Shown: positions 38,686-47,645, counted from the first letter of the stretch. The stretch: DNA of 64,000 nucleotides from an uncultured Erythrobacter sp. (GCA_947499505.1 CANMOQ010000001.1:1222037-1286036); one strand, 5' to 3'. Translations and numbers: made by a program. Notes: generated by a model from the letters alone, not told the origin.

Positions 38686-39003
38686 TCAGCGAGAGCGATT
38701 GATGATGCGCCCGGTGCGAGCATCGACATCGACGAAGGTCACGCGGCCATCTTTGATGAATTTCAGCCGATAGGCGCGCGCGGTGGAGTCGTAGGCAGGG
38801 CCGAGATATTCGCTGCCCTTCATCTGCGGCAATACCCGCGCCTCGATCTGGCGCAGCGACATTTGATTGCCGGCCCGCATTTCCTTGCGCGCATCGCTTT
38901 GATCAGTCTGCGCCTGAGCAGATGCCGCGAGCGAAGGAGCAGCCGGAATTCCAGCCATAGCCAGGGCGGCAAAAGCGCCAAATAGAGAGATACCGCGTTT
39001 CAT
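38686..39003 (-). CDS. Secreted PepSY-like protein
   Basis: The 105-residue protein has a signal peptide (MKRGISLFGAFAALAMAG, cleaved after ASA) and a single PepSY-like module: SLRQIEARVLPQMKGSEYLG, YRLKFIKDGRVTFVDVDARTGRIIN. PepSY proteins often lie next to PhoP/PhoQ-like systems and may act on the sensor in the periplasm. Here it is the first gene before the regulator-kinase pair (inference from position). The ATG follows CAGGGCAGC. Confidence 0.85.
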   Translation of the reverse strand: MKRGISLFGAFAALAMAGIPAAPSLAASAQAQTDQSDARKEMRAGNQMSLRQIEARVLPQMKGSEYLGPAYDSTARAYRLKFIKDGRVTFVDVDARTGRIINRSR

Positions 39004-39155
39004 GATGCTGCCCTGTTTAATGATCACGCGTTGAACACGCCGTGAATAAAGCCGCTGAGCAGCGTTCAGGCAAGGAAATAGCAACAAGCAATCGCGGAAC
39101 AATCGTATGCAAGGCGCTTGCTCGGACTTTGCCAAGCCCCTACCGCCCGCTCGTT

Positions 39156-40964
39156 ATGGCACAACCACCAATTCTCTCCTGGGAAGGGCTCGGCCTTCAG
39201 CAAGGCGGCCGCTGGCTGTTTGGCGGCCCCGGCACGGATGGGATCGACCTGCATGTCGCCCCGCGTGACCGGTTGGCGCTGATCGGGCGCAATGGCGCTG
39301 GTAAGACCACTTTGCTCAAGTTGATCGATGATCGGATTGAGGCTGACCGCGGCCTGCGCCGGATCAAGCCCGGCGCGCGGCTCGTGTTCCTAGAGCAGGA
39401 CCCTGACCTCAGCGCTTACGCCACGCTGATGGACTTTGCGCTGTCTGGTGATGATGCGCCGGAAGCCTATGAGGTTGAATCGATCGCGGGCCAGCTCGGC
39501 ATCGCCATGGACCGCCCGGCTGATACCGCGAGCGGAGGTGAGCGCCGGCGCGCTGCGATTGCTCGTGCTCTGGCTCAAGACCCGGATATCCTGCTGCTTG
39601 ATGAGCCAACCAACCACCTTGATCTGGGCGCGATTGATTGGCTTGAGGATTGGCTAAACCGGTACAAAGGCGCCTTTATCACGATCAGCCACGACCGGAC
39701 GTTCTTAAAGCGGTTGACCCGCGCGACCTTATGGCTGGATCGCGGCAATCTGCGCCGCAAAGAGGTTGGCTTTGGCGGGTATGAAGCGTGGGAAGCAAGC
39801 GTCTATGCTGAGGAAACCCGCGCCGCTGAGAAGCTCGATGCGAAACTGAAACTTGAGGCGCATTGGCTGGAGCGCGGGGTAACTGCGCGGCGCAAACGCA
39901 ACCAGGGCCGGTTGGAAAAACTGCATCAGATGCGAGCTGCTCGCGCCGCGATGATTTCCGACACTAGCTCGGCCAAATTGAAACTCGCGAATGATGACGA
40001 TTTCAAATCGAAGTCGGTCATTGTCGCTGAGAGAGTCTCAAAATCCTTTGGTGAGCGTGAGGTCATCAAGAACTTCTCCCTGCGCATTCAGCGCGGGGAC
40101 CGGATCGGAATTGTCGGCGCGAATGGCGCAGGCAAGACGACGCTGCTCAAAATGCTAACCGGCGAGCTGGAACCAGACAGCGGAACCGTTGAGCGGGCTC
40201 GCACCCTCAGCGGTGTCATGATCGATCAGCAGCGCAAACTGCTAAGCCCAGCGGCGAGCGTGCGAGACATTCTGGCCGAAGGCGGCGACTGGATCGACGT
40301 GCGCGGTGCGCGCAAACACGTTCAGGCCTATCTCAAGGACTTCCTGTTCGACCCTGGCCTCGTCGACACCAAAGTCGCCCATCTGTCCGGCGGTGAGCGT
40401 TCACGCCTGCTGCTGGCGCGTGAGTTTGCTCGCACCGCAAATCTACTAGTGCTTGATGAGCCGACGAACGATCTCGACCTGGAAACGCTCGATCTGCTGC
40501 AAGAGGTGATCGCCGATTTTGATGGCACCGTTCTGATTGTCAGCCACGATCGCGACTTCCTCGATCGCACAGTGACCGTAACCCTTGGCCTCGATGGATC
40601 AGGCCGCGTCGATGTGGTCGCGGGCGGGTATGAAGATTGGGAGCGCAAGCGCCGCAAGCCGATCGCTGTGGGTGCCAAGAAGAGCAAGCCGACCGCAGCG
40701 CCCGCACCAGAAAAGCCCGCTCAGGCAAAGCCAGCAGGCAAGCTCAGCTTTAAGGATCAGCGCGACTACGAACTGCTGCCAGCCCGCATCGAAGAGCTGG
40801 AAGCGGCCATCGCCAAGGGCGAGAGCATTCTCTCAGACCCCGATCTGTTCAACACGGATCCCCAGCGCTTCACCAACATTTCCAAAGGCATTGAGAATGC
40901 CCGCAAAGAAAAAGATGAAGCGGAGGAACGCTGGCTGATGCTGGCAGAGATGGCTGAGGAATGA
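39156..40964 (+). CDS. uup: ABC-F family ATPase, Uup type
   Basis: Soluble tandem ABC ATPase of the ABC-F group that binds ribosomes or branched DNA. The 602-residue protein has two complete nucleotide-binding domains (Walker A GRNGAGKTTLLK and GANGAGKTTLLK, signatures SGGERRRAAIA and SGGERSRLLLA). A linker of basic helices (KLKLEAHWLERGVTARRKRNQGRLEKL) joins them, and a C-terminal coiled coil typical of Uup follows (about 535-602). The start is the ATG of MAQPPILSW. It overlaps the downstream UDG-family gene by four bases. Confidence 0.92.
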   Translation: MAQPPILSWEGLGLQQGGRWLFGGPGTDGIDLHVAPRDRLALIGRNGAGKTTLLKLIDDRIEADRGLRRIKPGARLVFLEQDPDLSAYATLMDFALSGDDAPEAYEVESIAGQLGIAMDRPADTASGGERRRAAIARALAQDPDILLLDEPTNHLDLGAIDWLEDWLNRYKGAFITISHDRTFLKRLTRATLWLDRGNLRRKEVGFGGYEAWEASVYAEETRAAEKLDAKLKLEAHWLERGVTARRKRNQGRLEKLHQMRAARAAMISDTSSAKLKLANDDDFKSKSVIVAERVSKSFGEREVIKNFSLRIQRGDRIGIVGANGAGKTTLLKMLTGELEPDSGTVERARTLSGVMIDQQRKLLSPAASVRDILAEGGDWIDVRGARKHVQAYLKDFLFDPGLVDTKVAHLSGGERSRLLLAREFARTANLLVLDEPTNDLDLETLDLLQEVIADFDGTVLIVSHDRDFLDRTVTVTLGLDGSGRVDVVAGGYEDWERKRRKPIAVGAKKSKPTAAPAPEKPAQAKPAGKLSFKDQRDYELLPARIEELEAAIAKGESILSDPDLFNTDPQRFTNISKGIENARKEKDEAEERWLMLAEMAEE

Positions 40965-41536
40965 GCGCCGCGGAGCTTCACAAGGAAATCGCCGCCTGCA
41001 CAATCTGCGCAGAGCACCTGCCGCTCGGCCCGCGCCCAGTCGTTCAATTCTCTGAAAACAGCCGCATTCTGATCATCGGCCAAGCTCCAGGCACAAAGGT
41101 TCATGCCAGCGGCGTGCCATGGGACGATGACAGCGGGGACCGCCTGCGCGGATGGCTGGGCGTTGAGAAATCAGATTTCTATGATGCAGACAAAATTGCG
41201 CTGATGCCGATGGGATTCTGCTATCCGGGCAAGGCATCTGGCGGGGATCAACCGCCCCGCAAAGAATGCGCGCCTGAGTGGCATGACCGGATGTTGGATG
41301 TGCTGCCGACCGAGCGACTCGCCCTGCTCGTCGGAGCCTATGCTCAAGCTTATTATCTGCCGCAGGCCAAGAAGCTCTCCATGACCGAGCGTGTCAGACG
41401 CTTTGCCGATTACGCACCCTTCTTTCCGCTGCCCCATCCGGCCTGGCGTTCAGCAATTTGGATGCGCAAAAACCCATGGTTCAAAGAAGAAGTGCTGCCG
41501 GAATTGCGCCAGCAAGTGGACGCGCTGCTGACATAA
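40961..41536 (+). CDS. Uracil-DNA glycosylase family protein
   Basis: Single-domain UDG-fold protein of 191 residues. Motif 1 is IIGQAPGTKVHASGVPWDDDSGDRLRGWL and motif 2 is PHPAWRSAIWM; motif 2 departs from the usual HPS. Cysteines at CTICAEH and in KECAPEW are compatible with, but do not prove, an iron-sulfur cluster. It matches the short UDG-family group rather than true Ung. Its start overlaps the uup stop by four bases, so the two are translationally coupled. Confidence 0.82.
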   Translation: MSAAELHKEIAACTICAEHLPLGPRPVVQFSENSRILIIGQAPGTKVHASGVPWDDDSGDRLRGWLGVEKSDFYDADKIALMPMGFCYPGKASGGDQPPRKECAPEWHDRMLDVLPTERLALLVGAYAQAYYLPQAKKLSMTERVRRFADYAPFFPLPHPAWRSAIWMRKNPWFKEEVLPELRQQVDALLT

Positions 41537-41578
41537 TTCGCCGATATTGGTAACATGAGAACACTTAGGAGAACTGAG

Positions 41579-41929
41579 ATGACGATTGAACAGACTGCCC
41601 AAGATTTCTTCAACGCGGTGAAAGAGGATCGCGAGGCGGATTACCAGTCTATGTGGTCCGATGACATTGTAAGCATGGAACCCGGCGATGGTCCCATGTC
41701 ACATGTGCAAGGCCGCGAGCAATTGCTGGAAAAGCACAAATGGTGGAACGAAAATGCTGAAATGCATGACTTCGATATGTCCGGGCCTTTTGTAGTGGGA
41801 GAGCAATTCGCCGTGAATTATTCGATGGACGTAACGATGATGGGCGAACGCACCCAATCATCAGAAACGGCTGTCTACACTGTCAAGGATGGCAAAATCG
41901 CCGAAGAACGCTTCTTCTACGGCGGATAA
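41579..41929 (+). CDS. SnoaL/NTF2-like protein
   Basis: Small cone-fold (nuclear transport factor 2-like) protein of 116 residues. An N-terminal helix (QTAQDFFNAVKEDREADYQSMW) is followed by beta-strands (FVVGEQFAVNYSMDVTMMGE, VYTVKDGKIAEERFFYG). The pattern is typical of SnoaL-like polyketide-cyclase or steroid-isomerase relatives of unknown substrate. A strong AGGAG lies 8 bases before the ATG. It follows the UDG-family gene and converges on the DUF6456 gene. Confidence 0.85.
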   Translation: MTIEQTAQDFFNAVKEDREADYQSMWSDDIVSMEPGDGPMSHVQGREQLLEKHKWWNENAEMHDFDMSGPFVVGEQFAVNYSMDVTMMGERTQSSETAVYTVKDGKIAEERFFYGG

Positions 41930-41952
41930 CAGCGCGGCGCCCGCGCCCGGCG

Positions 41953-42438
41953 CTAATTGATCCGATAATAATCGGCGACACGGTCCAGTGCGAGCTTCAG
42001 GACCAGTTTACCGCTGCGCGCGGGCCACCCCAGGGTCTTTTCCGCCACTGGCAGACCCTCGCCTGCGCACACAACGCGCCAGAGGATATCCTCAAGGCCT
42101 TTGCCCGCCTGCCGCAAAGCCTCGTCAAAGCGGCGCTTGGCCGAGATCTGCTTTTCTCCGCTCGAAAGACCCTGCTCGCCGGTGGTTTTGATCCGCACCG
42201 GATCCCAGCGCATGGTGAGGTTCGCGGGCAGCTGCGCCCGCTCATAATCTGCGCGCAGACGCTCGCCCGCATCGTAGAGCCGGTCCGAGATATGCCCGCG
42301 CGAGTGCAGCCAGCTAAGCGGGGATTCCGCCAGGTTCATGGTAACGCTGCGGCGTTTGCCCTTCCCCGTGCTCTTGCTCGACTGTTCCCGCCTCGGCCCC
42401 TCGCGCGTCAACTCACGCTCAACCAGTTCTTTTCTCAT
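41953..42438 (-). CDS. DUF6456 protein, GafZ/GafA C-terminal-like GTA activator candidate
   Basis: The 161-residue protein has a basic N-terminal tail (about 35 residues). A DUF6456 domain follows: AESPLSWLHSRGHISDRLYDAGERLRADYERA, a variable loop, SAKRRFDEALRQAGKGLEDILWRVV and GWPARSGKLVLKLALDRVADYY. DUF6456 is the domain at the C-terminus of Rhodobacter GafA and in Caulobacter GafZ, which activate gene transfer agent (GTA) operons through RNA polymerase. The usual DNA-binding N-terminal half is absent, so it looks GafZ-like. The start is ATG with AGGAGG 6 bases away; a TTG one codon earlier is less likely. It is divergent from an XRE regulator, 100 bases apart. GTA role is inference from domain and context. 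Confidence 0.85.
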   Translation of the reverse strand: MRKELVERELTREGPRREQSSKSTGKGKRRSVTMNLAESPLSWLHSRGHISDRLYDAGERLRADYERAQLPANLTMRWDPVRIKTTGEQGLSSGEKQISAKRRFDEALRQAGKGLEDILWRVVCAGEGLPVAEKTLGWPARSGKLVLKLALDRVADYYRIN

Positions 42439-42509
42439 CAAATCCCTCCTTGTGTGTAATCGCTCAGGAGGGCTTGCAATGTATTGGTTCGTGTAGGAAA
42501 GATGAAATT

Positions 42510-42520
42510 ACCAATTTGGT
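42510..42520. promoter_or_regulatory. Palindromic operator candidate ACCAATTTGGT
   Basis: ACCAA-T-TTGGT lies 18 bases before the XRE start codon and 71 bases before the divergent DUF6456 start. TAGGAAA is at 42494-42500, and TTGGTTC occurs at 42485 and 42516. The 12-mer ACCAATTTGGTT recurs exactly in front of the holin gene at 50896, also with TAGGAAA just upstream. Confidence 0.6.
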
Positions 42521-42538
42521 TCATTTGATAGGCAAAGC

Positions 42539-43120
42539 ATGATCAACCGCATTCGCGACATTCGCAAAAGCAAGGGGCTGACGCTGGCAGAGCTGGCCGA
42601 GGCCTGTGATCCGCCAACCACGGCGCAAACCATTGGCCGGCTAGAGACGGGCATGCGCAATCTCTCGCTTAAATGGATGGAGCGGATTGCTGGCGCGCTT
42701 GGAGTGGATGCAGAGGCACTGGTTCGCTCGGAAGAAACCCCGCAAGCGCAGATCGTCGCTGAACTTACCATGGCCGGTGCAGAGGCGCTCGAAAGCCCGC
42801 GGGAAGCTATACTCCCAACTGATCTCGCCTCCAGTGAAGGCGGCGCAGCGCGCATGGTGCTCAGCGTCTCGGCCAGTATCGGAGAGTTTCGTCCCGGTGA
42901 CTTGCTTTGGCTGCGGCAGCTATCGCCAGAGGACGCGGGAAGCGCGATCAATCGCGACTGCCTCGTTCCCAGACCCGGCGGGCGCTTCGCCTTTGGGCGC
43001 TTGATTGATCGCCGAGGCACGCTCGTGGGCATTCTTCCGCCCGGCGCTGGCGAAAAGCAGCAGGTCGTCGATAACCCACCATGGATCGCGGTGACTGATA
43101 TGCTGGTGCGCCGTTTGTGA
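42539..43120 (+). CDS. XRE-family regulator with S24-like C-terminal domain
   Basis: The 193-residue protein has an N-terminal Cro/CI helix-turn-helix (IRKSKGLTLAELAEACDPPTTAQTIGRLETG, residues 8-38). The C-terminal half resembles the LexA/CI (S24) fold (GEFRPGDLLWLRQL, GRFAFGRLIDRRG) but has no visible catalytic Ser-Lys pair, so it is probably not self-cleaving. It is divergent from the DUF6456 gene, an arrangement like the Caulobacter GTA repressor and its gaf targets (inference). The palindrome close to its own start suggests autoregulation. It overlaps the glycosyltransferase start by four bases. Confidence 0.82.
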   Translation: MINRIRDIRKSKGLTLAELAEACDPPTTAQTIGRLETGMRNLSLKWMERIAGALGVDAEALVRSEETPQAQIVAELTMAGAEALESPREAILPTDLASSEGGAARMVLSVSASIGEFRPGDLLWLRQLSPEDAGSAINRDCLVPRPGGRFAFGRLIDRRGTLVGILPPGAGEKQQVVDNPPWIAVTDMLVRRL

Positions 43121-44328
43121 GCGAGCCAGTGACCGACGCGCCCAAACACGTTGTTTCGATATCCACTTTGTTTCCAAACGCAGCGAACCCGCGCTTTGGA
43201 ACCTTCGTCGCGCGCTCTCTAGAGGCGCTCGCCAAACGCGGAGACTGGCGCGTCAGCGTCATCAATCCGCTAGGCATTCCGCCAATTGCGTTGGGCCGTT
43301 ACCGCGCGCTTGCCAAATTGCCCGTGCGTTCCCTCGAAGGCAGAATTGAGGTCCACCGGCCCCGCTTCACTTTGATCCCAAAGATGGGCGCGCGCCGCAA
43401 TGCCAGCGCCATTGCGAAGGCCGCTCTGCCGCTGATCAAGCAGATCCATGAACGTGATCCGATCCACGTGATCGATGCGCAATTCTTCTTTCCAGACGGA
43501 CCAGCGGCAGCCTGGATCGCGGAACGAATGCAATTGCCATTGTCGCTCAAGGCGCGCGGCTCGGACATCAGTTATTGGTGCAGTCGAGACTTCGCCCGTG
43601 AGCAAATTCTCGAGGCTGCGGAACGCGCTGACGGCATCCTCTCGGTCAGTGAGGCCTTGCGCGAAGACATGGTCGCCTTAGGCATAAAGCGCAGCAAGAT
43701 CCGTCTGCATTACACCGGGCTCGACCGAGACCGGTTTCGCCCGCTTGACCATACCGGCTTGAGGGCGAAACTGGCCCGGGAGCTGGGCTTTGACCTGCCC
43801 GAGAAAGTGCCGCTGCTCAGCTGCGTTGGAGCTCTGGTTGAGCGCAAAGGACAAGATATCGCGATTGGTGCTCTGCCCTCGCTACCAGAGGCGCGCTTAA
43901 TCCTGATCGGCAAGGGCGAGGACGAGCGGCATTTGCGCAATCTTGCGAGCGATCTGGGCGTGGCAGACCGCGTTCACTTCGCGGGCTCAATCGACCATGA
44001 TCTGCTGCCAATTGTCCTATCGGCCTCGGATGCGATGGTTCTGCCCACACGCAGCGAAGGCCTCGCCAACGCATGGGTCGAGGCGCTGGCTTGCGGCACC
44101 CGAGTGATCACCTGCGATGTCGGCGGCGCGCGCGAAATTATTACCAGCGATGTGGCGGGCTATTTGATTGAGCGCACACCAGAGGCAGTGGTGGGCGCGG
44201 TCCAGTCCCTGATGGCAAAACCCGCCGACAGGCAGCAGGTCGCCACTATGGCGGAGCGTTTCAACTGGACGACCAATGGCGCCCAGCTGGCCGAGTATTA
44301 TTCAAAGCTGGCGGCAACGAAAGCCTAG
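43117..44328 (+). CDS. Glycosyltransferase family 4
   Basis: GT-B fold enzyme that transfers a sugar from a nucleotide donor, cytoplasmic or at the inner membrane face. The 403-residue protein has the N-terminal acceptor domain (STLFPNAANPRFGTFVARSLEAL). The C-terminal donor domain has LLSCVGALVERKGQDIAIGAL, LIGKGEDERHLR and the E-x7-E motif region PTRSEGLANAWVEALACGT. The product is unknown; an exopolysaccharide or sphingolipid glycan role is possible. It is translationally coupled to the XRE regulator gene, although a functional link is not obvious. Confidence 0.9.
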   Translation: MSEPVTDAPKHVVSISTLFPNAANPRFGTFVARSLEALAKRGDWRVSVINPLGIPPIALGRYRALAKLPVRSLEGRIEVHRPRFTLIPKMGARRNASAIAKAALPLIKQIHERDPIHVIDAQFFFPDGPAAAWIAERMQLPLSLKARGSDISYWCSRDFAREQILEAAERADGILSVSEALREDMVALGIKRSKIRLHYTGLDRDRFRPLDHTGLRAKLARELGFDLPEKVPLLSCVGALVERKGQDIAIGALPSLPEARLILIGKGEDERHLRNLASDLGVADRVHFAGSIDHDLLPIVLSASDAMVLPTRSEGLANAWVEALACGTRVITCDVGGAREIITSDVAGYLIERTPEAVVGAVQSLMAKPADRQQVATMAERFNWTTNGAQLAEYYSKLAATKA

Positions 44329-44354
44329 TAATCGCAGGCCGCCGGCAATCCCGC

Positions 44355-45335
44355 TCACGCTTCGCCGCGAGCGATCTTTTCCTGCCGCTCTTCCTTGGTT
44401 TCCTGAGGCACGAAACTGTTCGACGTGACACCCATCCAAATCAGCATCGGTGCCGCCAAATAGACGCTCGAATAGGTGCCAATGAACAAGCCGGCGGTAA
44501 TCGCCGCAACCAAGCCAAACAGGCTTGCCGGACCGATCAGCAGCAAGGGAACAAGCGCAACCAGCAGGGTCAGCGAGGTCATGACCGTCCGGGCCAAAGT
44601 CTCATTGACCGAGAGATCGAGCAGCTCTGGCAAAGGCATCTTGCGATACTTCTTCAGGTTCTCCCGAATGCGGTCATAGACCACAATCGTATCGTTCAAC
44701 GAGTAACCGATGATTGCCAAAATCGCGGCGATAATCTGGAGGCTAAATTCGAGCTGGAACAGCGCGAACATTCCCAAGGTTACCGAGACATCATGGAACA
44801 GTGCGAACAAAGCGCCGACGCCAAACTGCCACTCAAATCGAACCCAGATATAAAGCGCAACGGCCAACATTGCGGCCAGCAATGCGAGCACAGCATCCTG
44901 GCGGAACTCGCCGGAGACCTTGCCCGATACCGAATCCACCCCGTCGATCCGAATATCGGAATAGTCTGACTTCAGACTGTCCGTGATCGCAGTCGTCATC
45001 TCGGCTGCGAACTCGGGGTTGCCTTCCGCCTCTGGCGGCAGCTTCACCCGGATAGAAACCTCATTGGGCGCACCAAAGGTTTGCACCACAGGCGAGCCGA
45101 CATTTTCCAAGGCGCCGACACTCTCGCGCAGCTCCGCAATCGGAGCCTCGTCGGTTTGGGTGAAGGTCGCGCGGATTTCCTGACCGCCGGCGAAATCAAC
45201 GCCGTAATTGAGGCCGTTGACTAGCACCAAAGCCCAGCTTGCCGCGATCAGCAGCAGGCTGAAAATGAAGAACGGCACCCGCAAACGCAGGAACTTGATG
45301 TTGGTGTTTTCAGGGACGAGTTTGAGCAGTTTCAT
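44355..45335 (-). CDS. secF: Protein translocase subunit SecF
   Basis: Partner of SecD in using the proton motive force to finish Sec export. The 326-residue protein has six membrane segments and the first periplasmic domain. The signatures are NYGVDFAGGQEIRATF, GYSLNDTIVVYDRIREN and VNETLARTVMTSLT. It follows secD after 13 bases in the yajC-secD-secF operon. Confidence 0.96.
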   Translation of the reverse strand: MKLLKLVPENTNIKFLRLRVPFFIFSLLLIAASWALVLVNGLNYGVDFAGGQEIRATFTQTDEAPIAELRESVGALENVGSPVVQTFGAPNEVSIRVKLPPEAEGNPEFAAEMTTAITDSLKSDYSDIRIDGVDSVSGKVSGEFRQDAVLALLAAMLAVALYIWVRFEWQFGVGALFALFHDVSVTLGMFALFQLEFSLQIIAAILAIIGYSLNDTIVVYDRIRENLKKYRKMPLPELLDLSVNETLARTVMTSLTLLVALVPLLLIGPASLFGLVAAITAGLFIGTYSSVYLAAPMLIWMGVTSNSFVPQETKEERQEKIARGEA

Positions 45336-45348
45336 GTCTAATCGCCCT

Positions 45349-46947
45349 TTAAATGCTGATGTCGCTGGGGCGCGTTTTGCGCAGCCAACCGGCGACCCAC
45401 ATGCGGGTTAGGACAAGCGCGGTGAAGACGCTGGTGAACAGGCCGATCACGAGAACGACGGCAAAACCACGCACCGGACCAGAGCCAAATAGGAACAGCA
45501 AAACACCAGCGATGAAGTTGGTGATATTGGCATCGTAAATCGCCCGGCTGGCCTCTCTATAACCGTTCTCGACCGCCGCGACTACGCGCCTACCGCGCTT
45601 TCGCTCCTCGCGTATTCGCTCGTTAATCAGAACGTTGGCATCCACCGCAGCGCCGATTGTTATCACAAACCCTGCGATACCCGGCAGGGTCAAAGTGGTG
45701 TTGAGCCCCGCCATCAAACCGAGAATGATCAGCACGTTGAAGACCAGAGCGATGGTCGCATAGATGCCGAAACGGCCATAGGTCGCGACCATCAAAGCGA
45801 CCACCGCAACCGAACCGATCAGCATGGCGAGCAAGCCCTTGCGGATTGAATCGGCGCCGAGGTCTGGGCCGACTGTGCGTTCTTCGATCACAGCAAGCTC
45901 AACCGGCAGCGCGCCAGAATTCAGCGCAATCGCCAAGTCGGCCGCGCTTTGAGCGGTGAATGTGCCAGAGATCTGAGCTGAACCACCACAGATTGGTTCA
46001 TTGAAATTCGGCGCCGAGATAACTTTCTCATCGAGAATGATCGCGAATGGGCGATCCACGTTCTCGGTGCTCAATGTGCAGAATTTCGATGCGCCTTGCT
46101 GGTCAAACTGAATGTTGACGACGTTCTCATTGTTCTGCGGATTTACCCCGGCCTGCGCATTGGTCAGGCTGTCTCCGCGAATGCCGCCCAGCCGCCGCAC
46201 GGCGACCATCTGACCTGCTTGCGGCGTCTCATCTGAGTAAGGGAACGCCTGGCTGCCTGGCGGGACAATGCCCGCCTGAACATCGGTGATCAGAGCATTG
46301 AGGTCTACGAGTTTGAACTCGAGCTTCGCGGTTTTGCCCAGCAGCTCTTTCAACTGATCAGGGTCTTGAAGGCCCGGCACCTGCACAACAATCCGCGTAT
46401 CGCCCTGGCGAATAATTGTCGGCTCGCGTGTGCCCAATCCATCGATACGCTTACGGACCACCTCGGTTGCGCTGTCCATCGCATCGGTAACAGCTTGATC
46501 CACACCGTCATCTGTTGGAGTTAGGACCATACGCTGTCCATCGACAACAGTCAGATCCCACTCGCGTACCAGATTGGTGCCCATCATCACCGGCTCCAGC
46601 AGACCGCGCGCGCGGTCGATATCGGCTGGCGTATCGAGCATGAAAGACAATGCACCGCCCGAAGTGGAGATGTCCCCGATCCGGATGCGAGGTTCGGCCC
46701 GGCGCATTTCGCCGCGGACCGTCTCTTCCATATTCTCTAGCCGCTGCACTGCGACCTCGGCTGGGTCTGCCTCCAGCAGAATGTGGCTACCGCCGGCTAG
46801 GTCCAAGCCCAGGTTAACCTGCGGGTTGGGCAGCGCCTCCGGCCATTCCAAATTGCCAGCAGCAAACAGCGATGGCAGCGCCGCCAGGACTGCGACGAGC
46901 GTCAGGCCCCATAGCCAGAACTTCTTCCATGTCGGAAAATCGAGCAT
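45349..46947 (-). CDS. secD: Protein translocase subunit SecD
   Basis: Inner-membrane component of the SecDF-YajC accessory complex. The 532-residue protein has an N-terminal membrane segment and VNLGLDLAGGSHILLEAD. A large periplasmic domain follows, with the VVRKRIDGLGTREPTIIRQG and IVVQVPGLQDP motifs. The C-terminal five spans include GFVITIGAAVDANVLINERIREE. It lies between yajC and secF on the same strand. Confidence 0.96.
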   Translation of the reverse strand: MLDFPTWKKFWLWGLTLVAVLAALPSLFAAGNLEWPEALPNPQVNLGLDLAGGSHILLEADPAEVAVQRLENMEETVRGEMRRAEPRIRIGDISTSGGALSFMLDTPADIDRARGLLEPVMMGTNLVREWDLTVVDGQRMVLTPTDDGVDQAVTDAMDSATEVVRKRIDGLGTREPTIIRQGDTRIVVQVPGLQDPDQLKELLGKTAKLEFKLVDLNALITDVQAGIVPPGSQAFPYSDETPQAGQMVAVRRLGGIRGDSLTNAQAGVNPQNNENVVNIQFDQQGASKFCTLSTENVDRPFAIILDEKVISAPNFNEPICGGSAQISGTFTAQSAADLAIALNSGALPVELAVIEERTVGPDLGADSIRKGLLAMLIGSVAVVALMVATYGRFGIYATIALVFNVLIILGLMAGLNTTLTLPGIAGFVITIGAAVDANVLINERIREERKRGRRVVAAVENGYREASRAIYDANITNFIAGVLLFLFGSGPVRGFAVVLVIGLFTSVFTALVLTRMWVAGWLRKTRPSDISI

Positions 46948-47013
46948 TTTGGTTTCGTTCTAATCCGCGTGACAATGAATGGTAATGCGAGGGGTTGGCT
47001 CAGCGGCCAAAGA

Positions 47014-47334
47014 TCAATCGTTGGCTGGCTTTCCACCGGGCTGGAGCACATCACCAATGGTGTGTTTTACAGCTTTCACACGGACATCCTTAGCCAGCTC
47101 AAGCTCGACATTGTCGTCGTTCACCTTGAGCACTTTGCCGATAAGGCCGCCTGCGGTGACCACTTGGTCGCCCTTTTTCAGACCTTCGACCTTTTTCTGA
47201 TGCTCTTTTTGCCGCTTCATTTGCGGGCGAATAATCAAGAACCAAAAAATCAGGATCATGCCAAGAATTGGCAGCCATTGCAGCCATCCCGGAGGCGCAT
47301 CCCCAGCGCCAGCAGCAGCAAGAATATCAAGCAT
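47014..47334 (-). CDS. yajC: Preprotein translocase subunit YajC
   Basis: Small inner-membrane protein of the Sec accessory complex. The 106-residue protein has one membrane span (LPILGMILIFWFLIIRPQMKRQKEH) followed by the conserved LKKGDQVVTAGGLIGKVLKVNDDNVELELA. It is first in the yajC-secD-secF operon. The 234 bases upstream hold its promoter and that of the divergent tRNA-Pro. Confidence 0.95.
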   Translation of the reverse strand: MLDILAAAGAGDAPPGWLQWLPILGMILIFWFLIIRPQMKRQKEHQKKVEGLKKGDQVVTAGGLIGKVLKVNDDNVELELAKDVRVKAVKHTIGDVLQPGGKPAND

Positions 47335-47521
47335 GTCGAATTAGCCCGTCAAAAATACAAATTGCAATCATGAAGGTGGAAATTCGCAGCGCTCTTGCTC
47401 CGCATTCTCCCCGTCCTCATGGGTCAAGTGGGCGCGCCTAGCAGCAATGCAAGGGCCTCGCAATCGAAGGTCATTTAATCTGCGCAATGTGCGCACAACT
47501 TTATCCGTTCAATATGCGCGC

Positions 47522-47550
47522 TTGCATGGCCCATAGCCTCGCCCTATAGC
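47522..47550 (+). promoter_or_regulatory. Promoter of tRNA-Pro(GGG)
   Basis: TTGCAT (47522-47527) and TATAGC (47545-47550) with a 17-base spacer place the start site a few bases before the mature tRNA 5' end at 47569. Confidence 0.55.
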
Positions 47551-47568
47551 GCCGCCTTCCACTGGTTC

Positions 47569-47645
47569 CGGGACGTAGCGCAGTCTGGTAGCGCATCACA
47601 CTGGGGGTGTGGGGGTCGCTGGTTCGAATCCAGTCGTCCCGACCA
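47569..47645 (+). tRNA. tRNA-Pro (GGG)
   Basis: Acceptor CGGGACG/CGTCCCG (the C1-G72 start typical of tRNA-Pro), anticodon stem TCACA/TGTGG with loop CTGGGGG (anticodon GGG), T-loop TTCGAAT and an encoded ACCA end. Confidence 0.95.
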
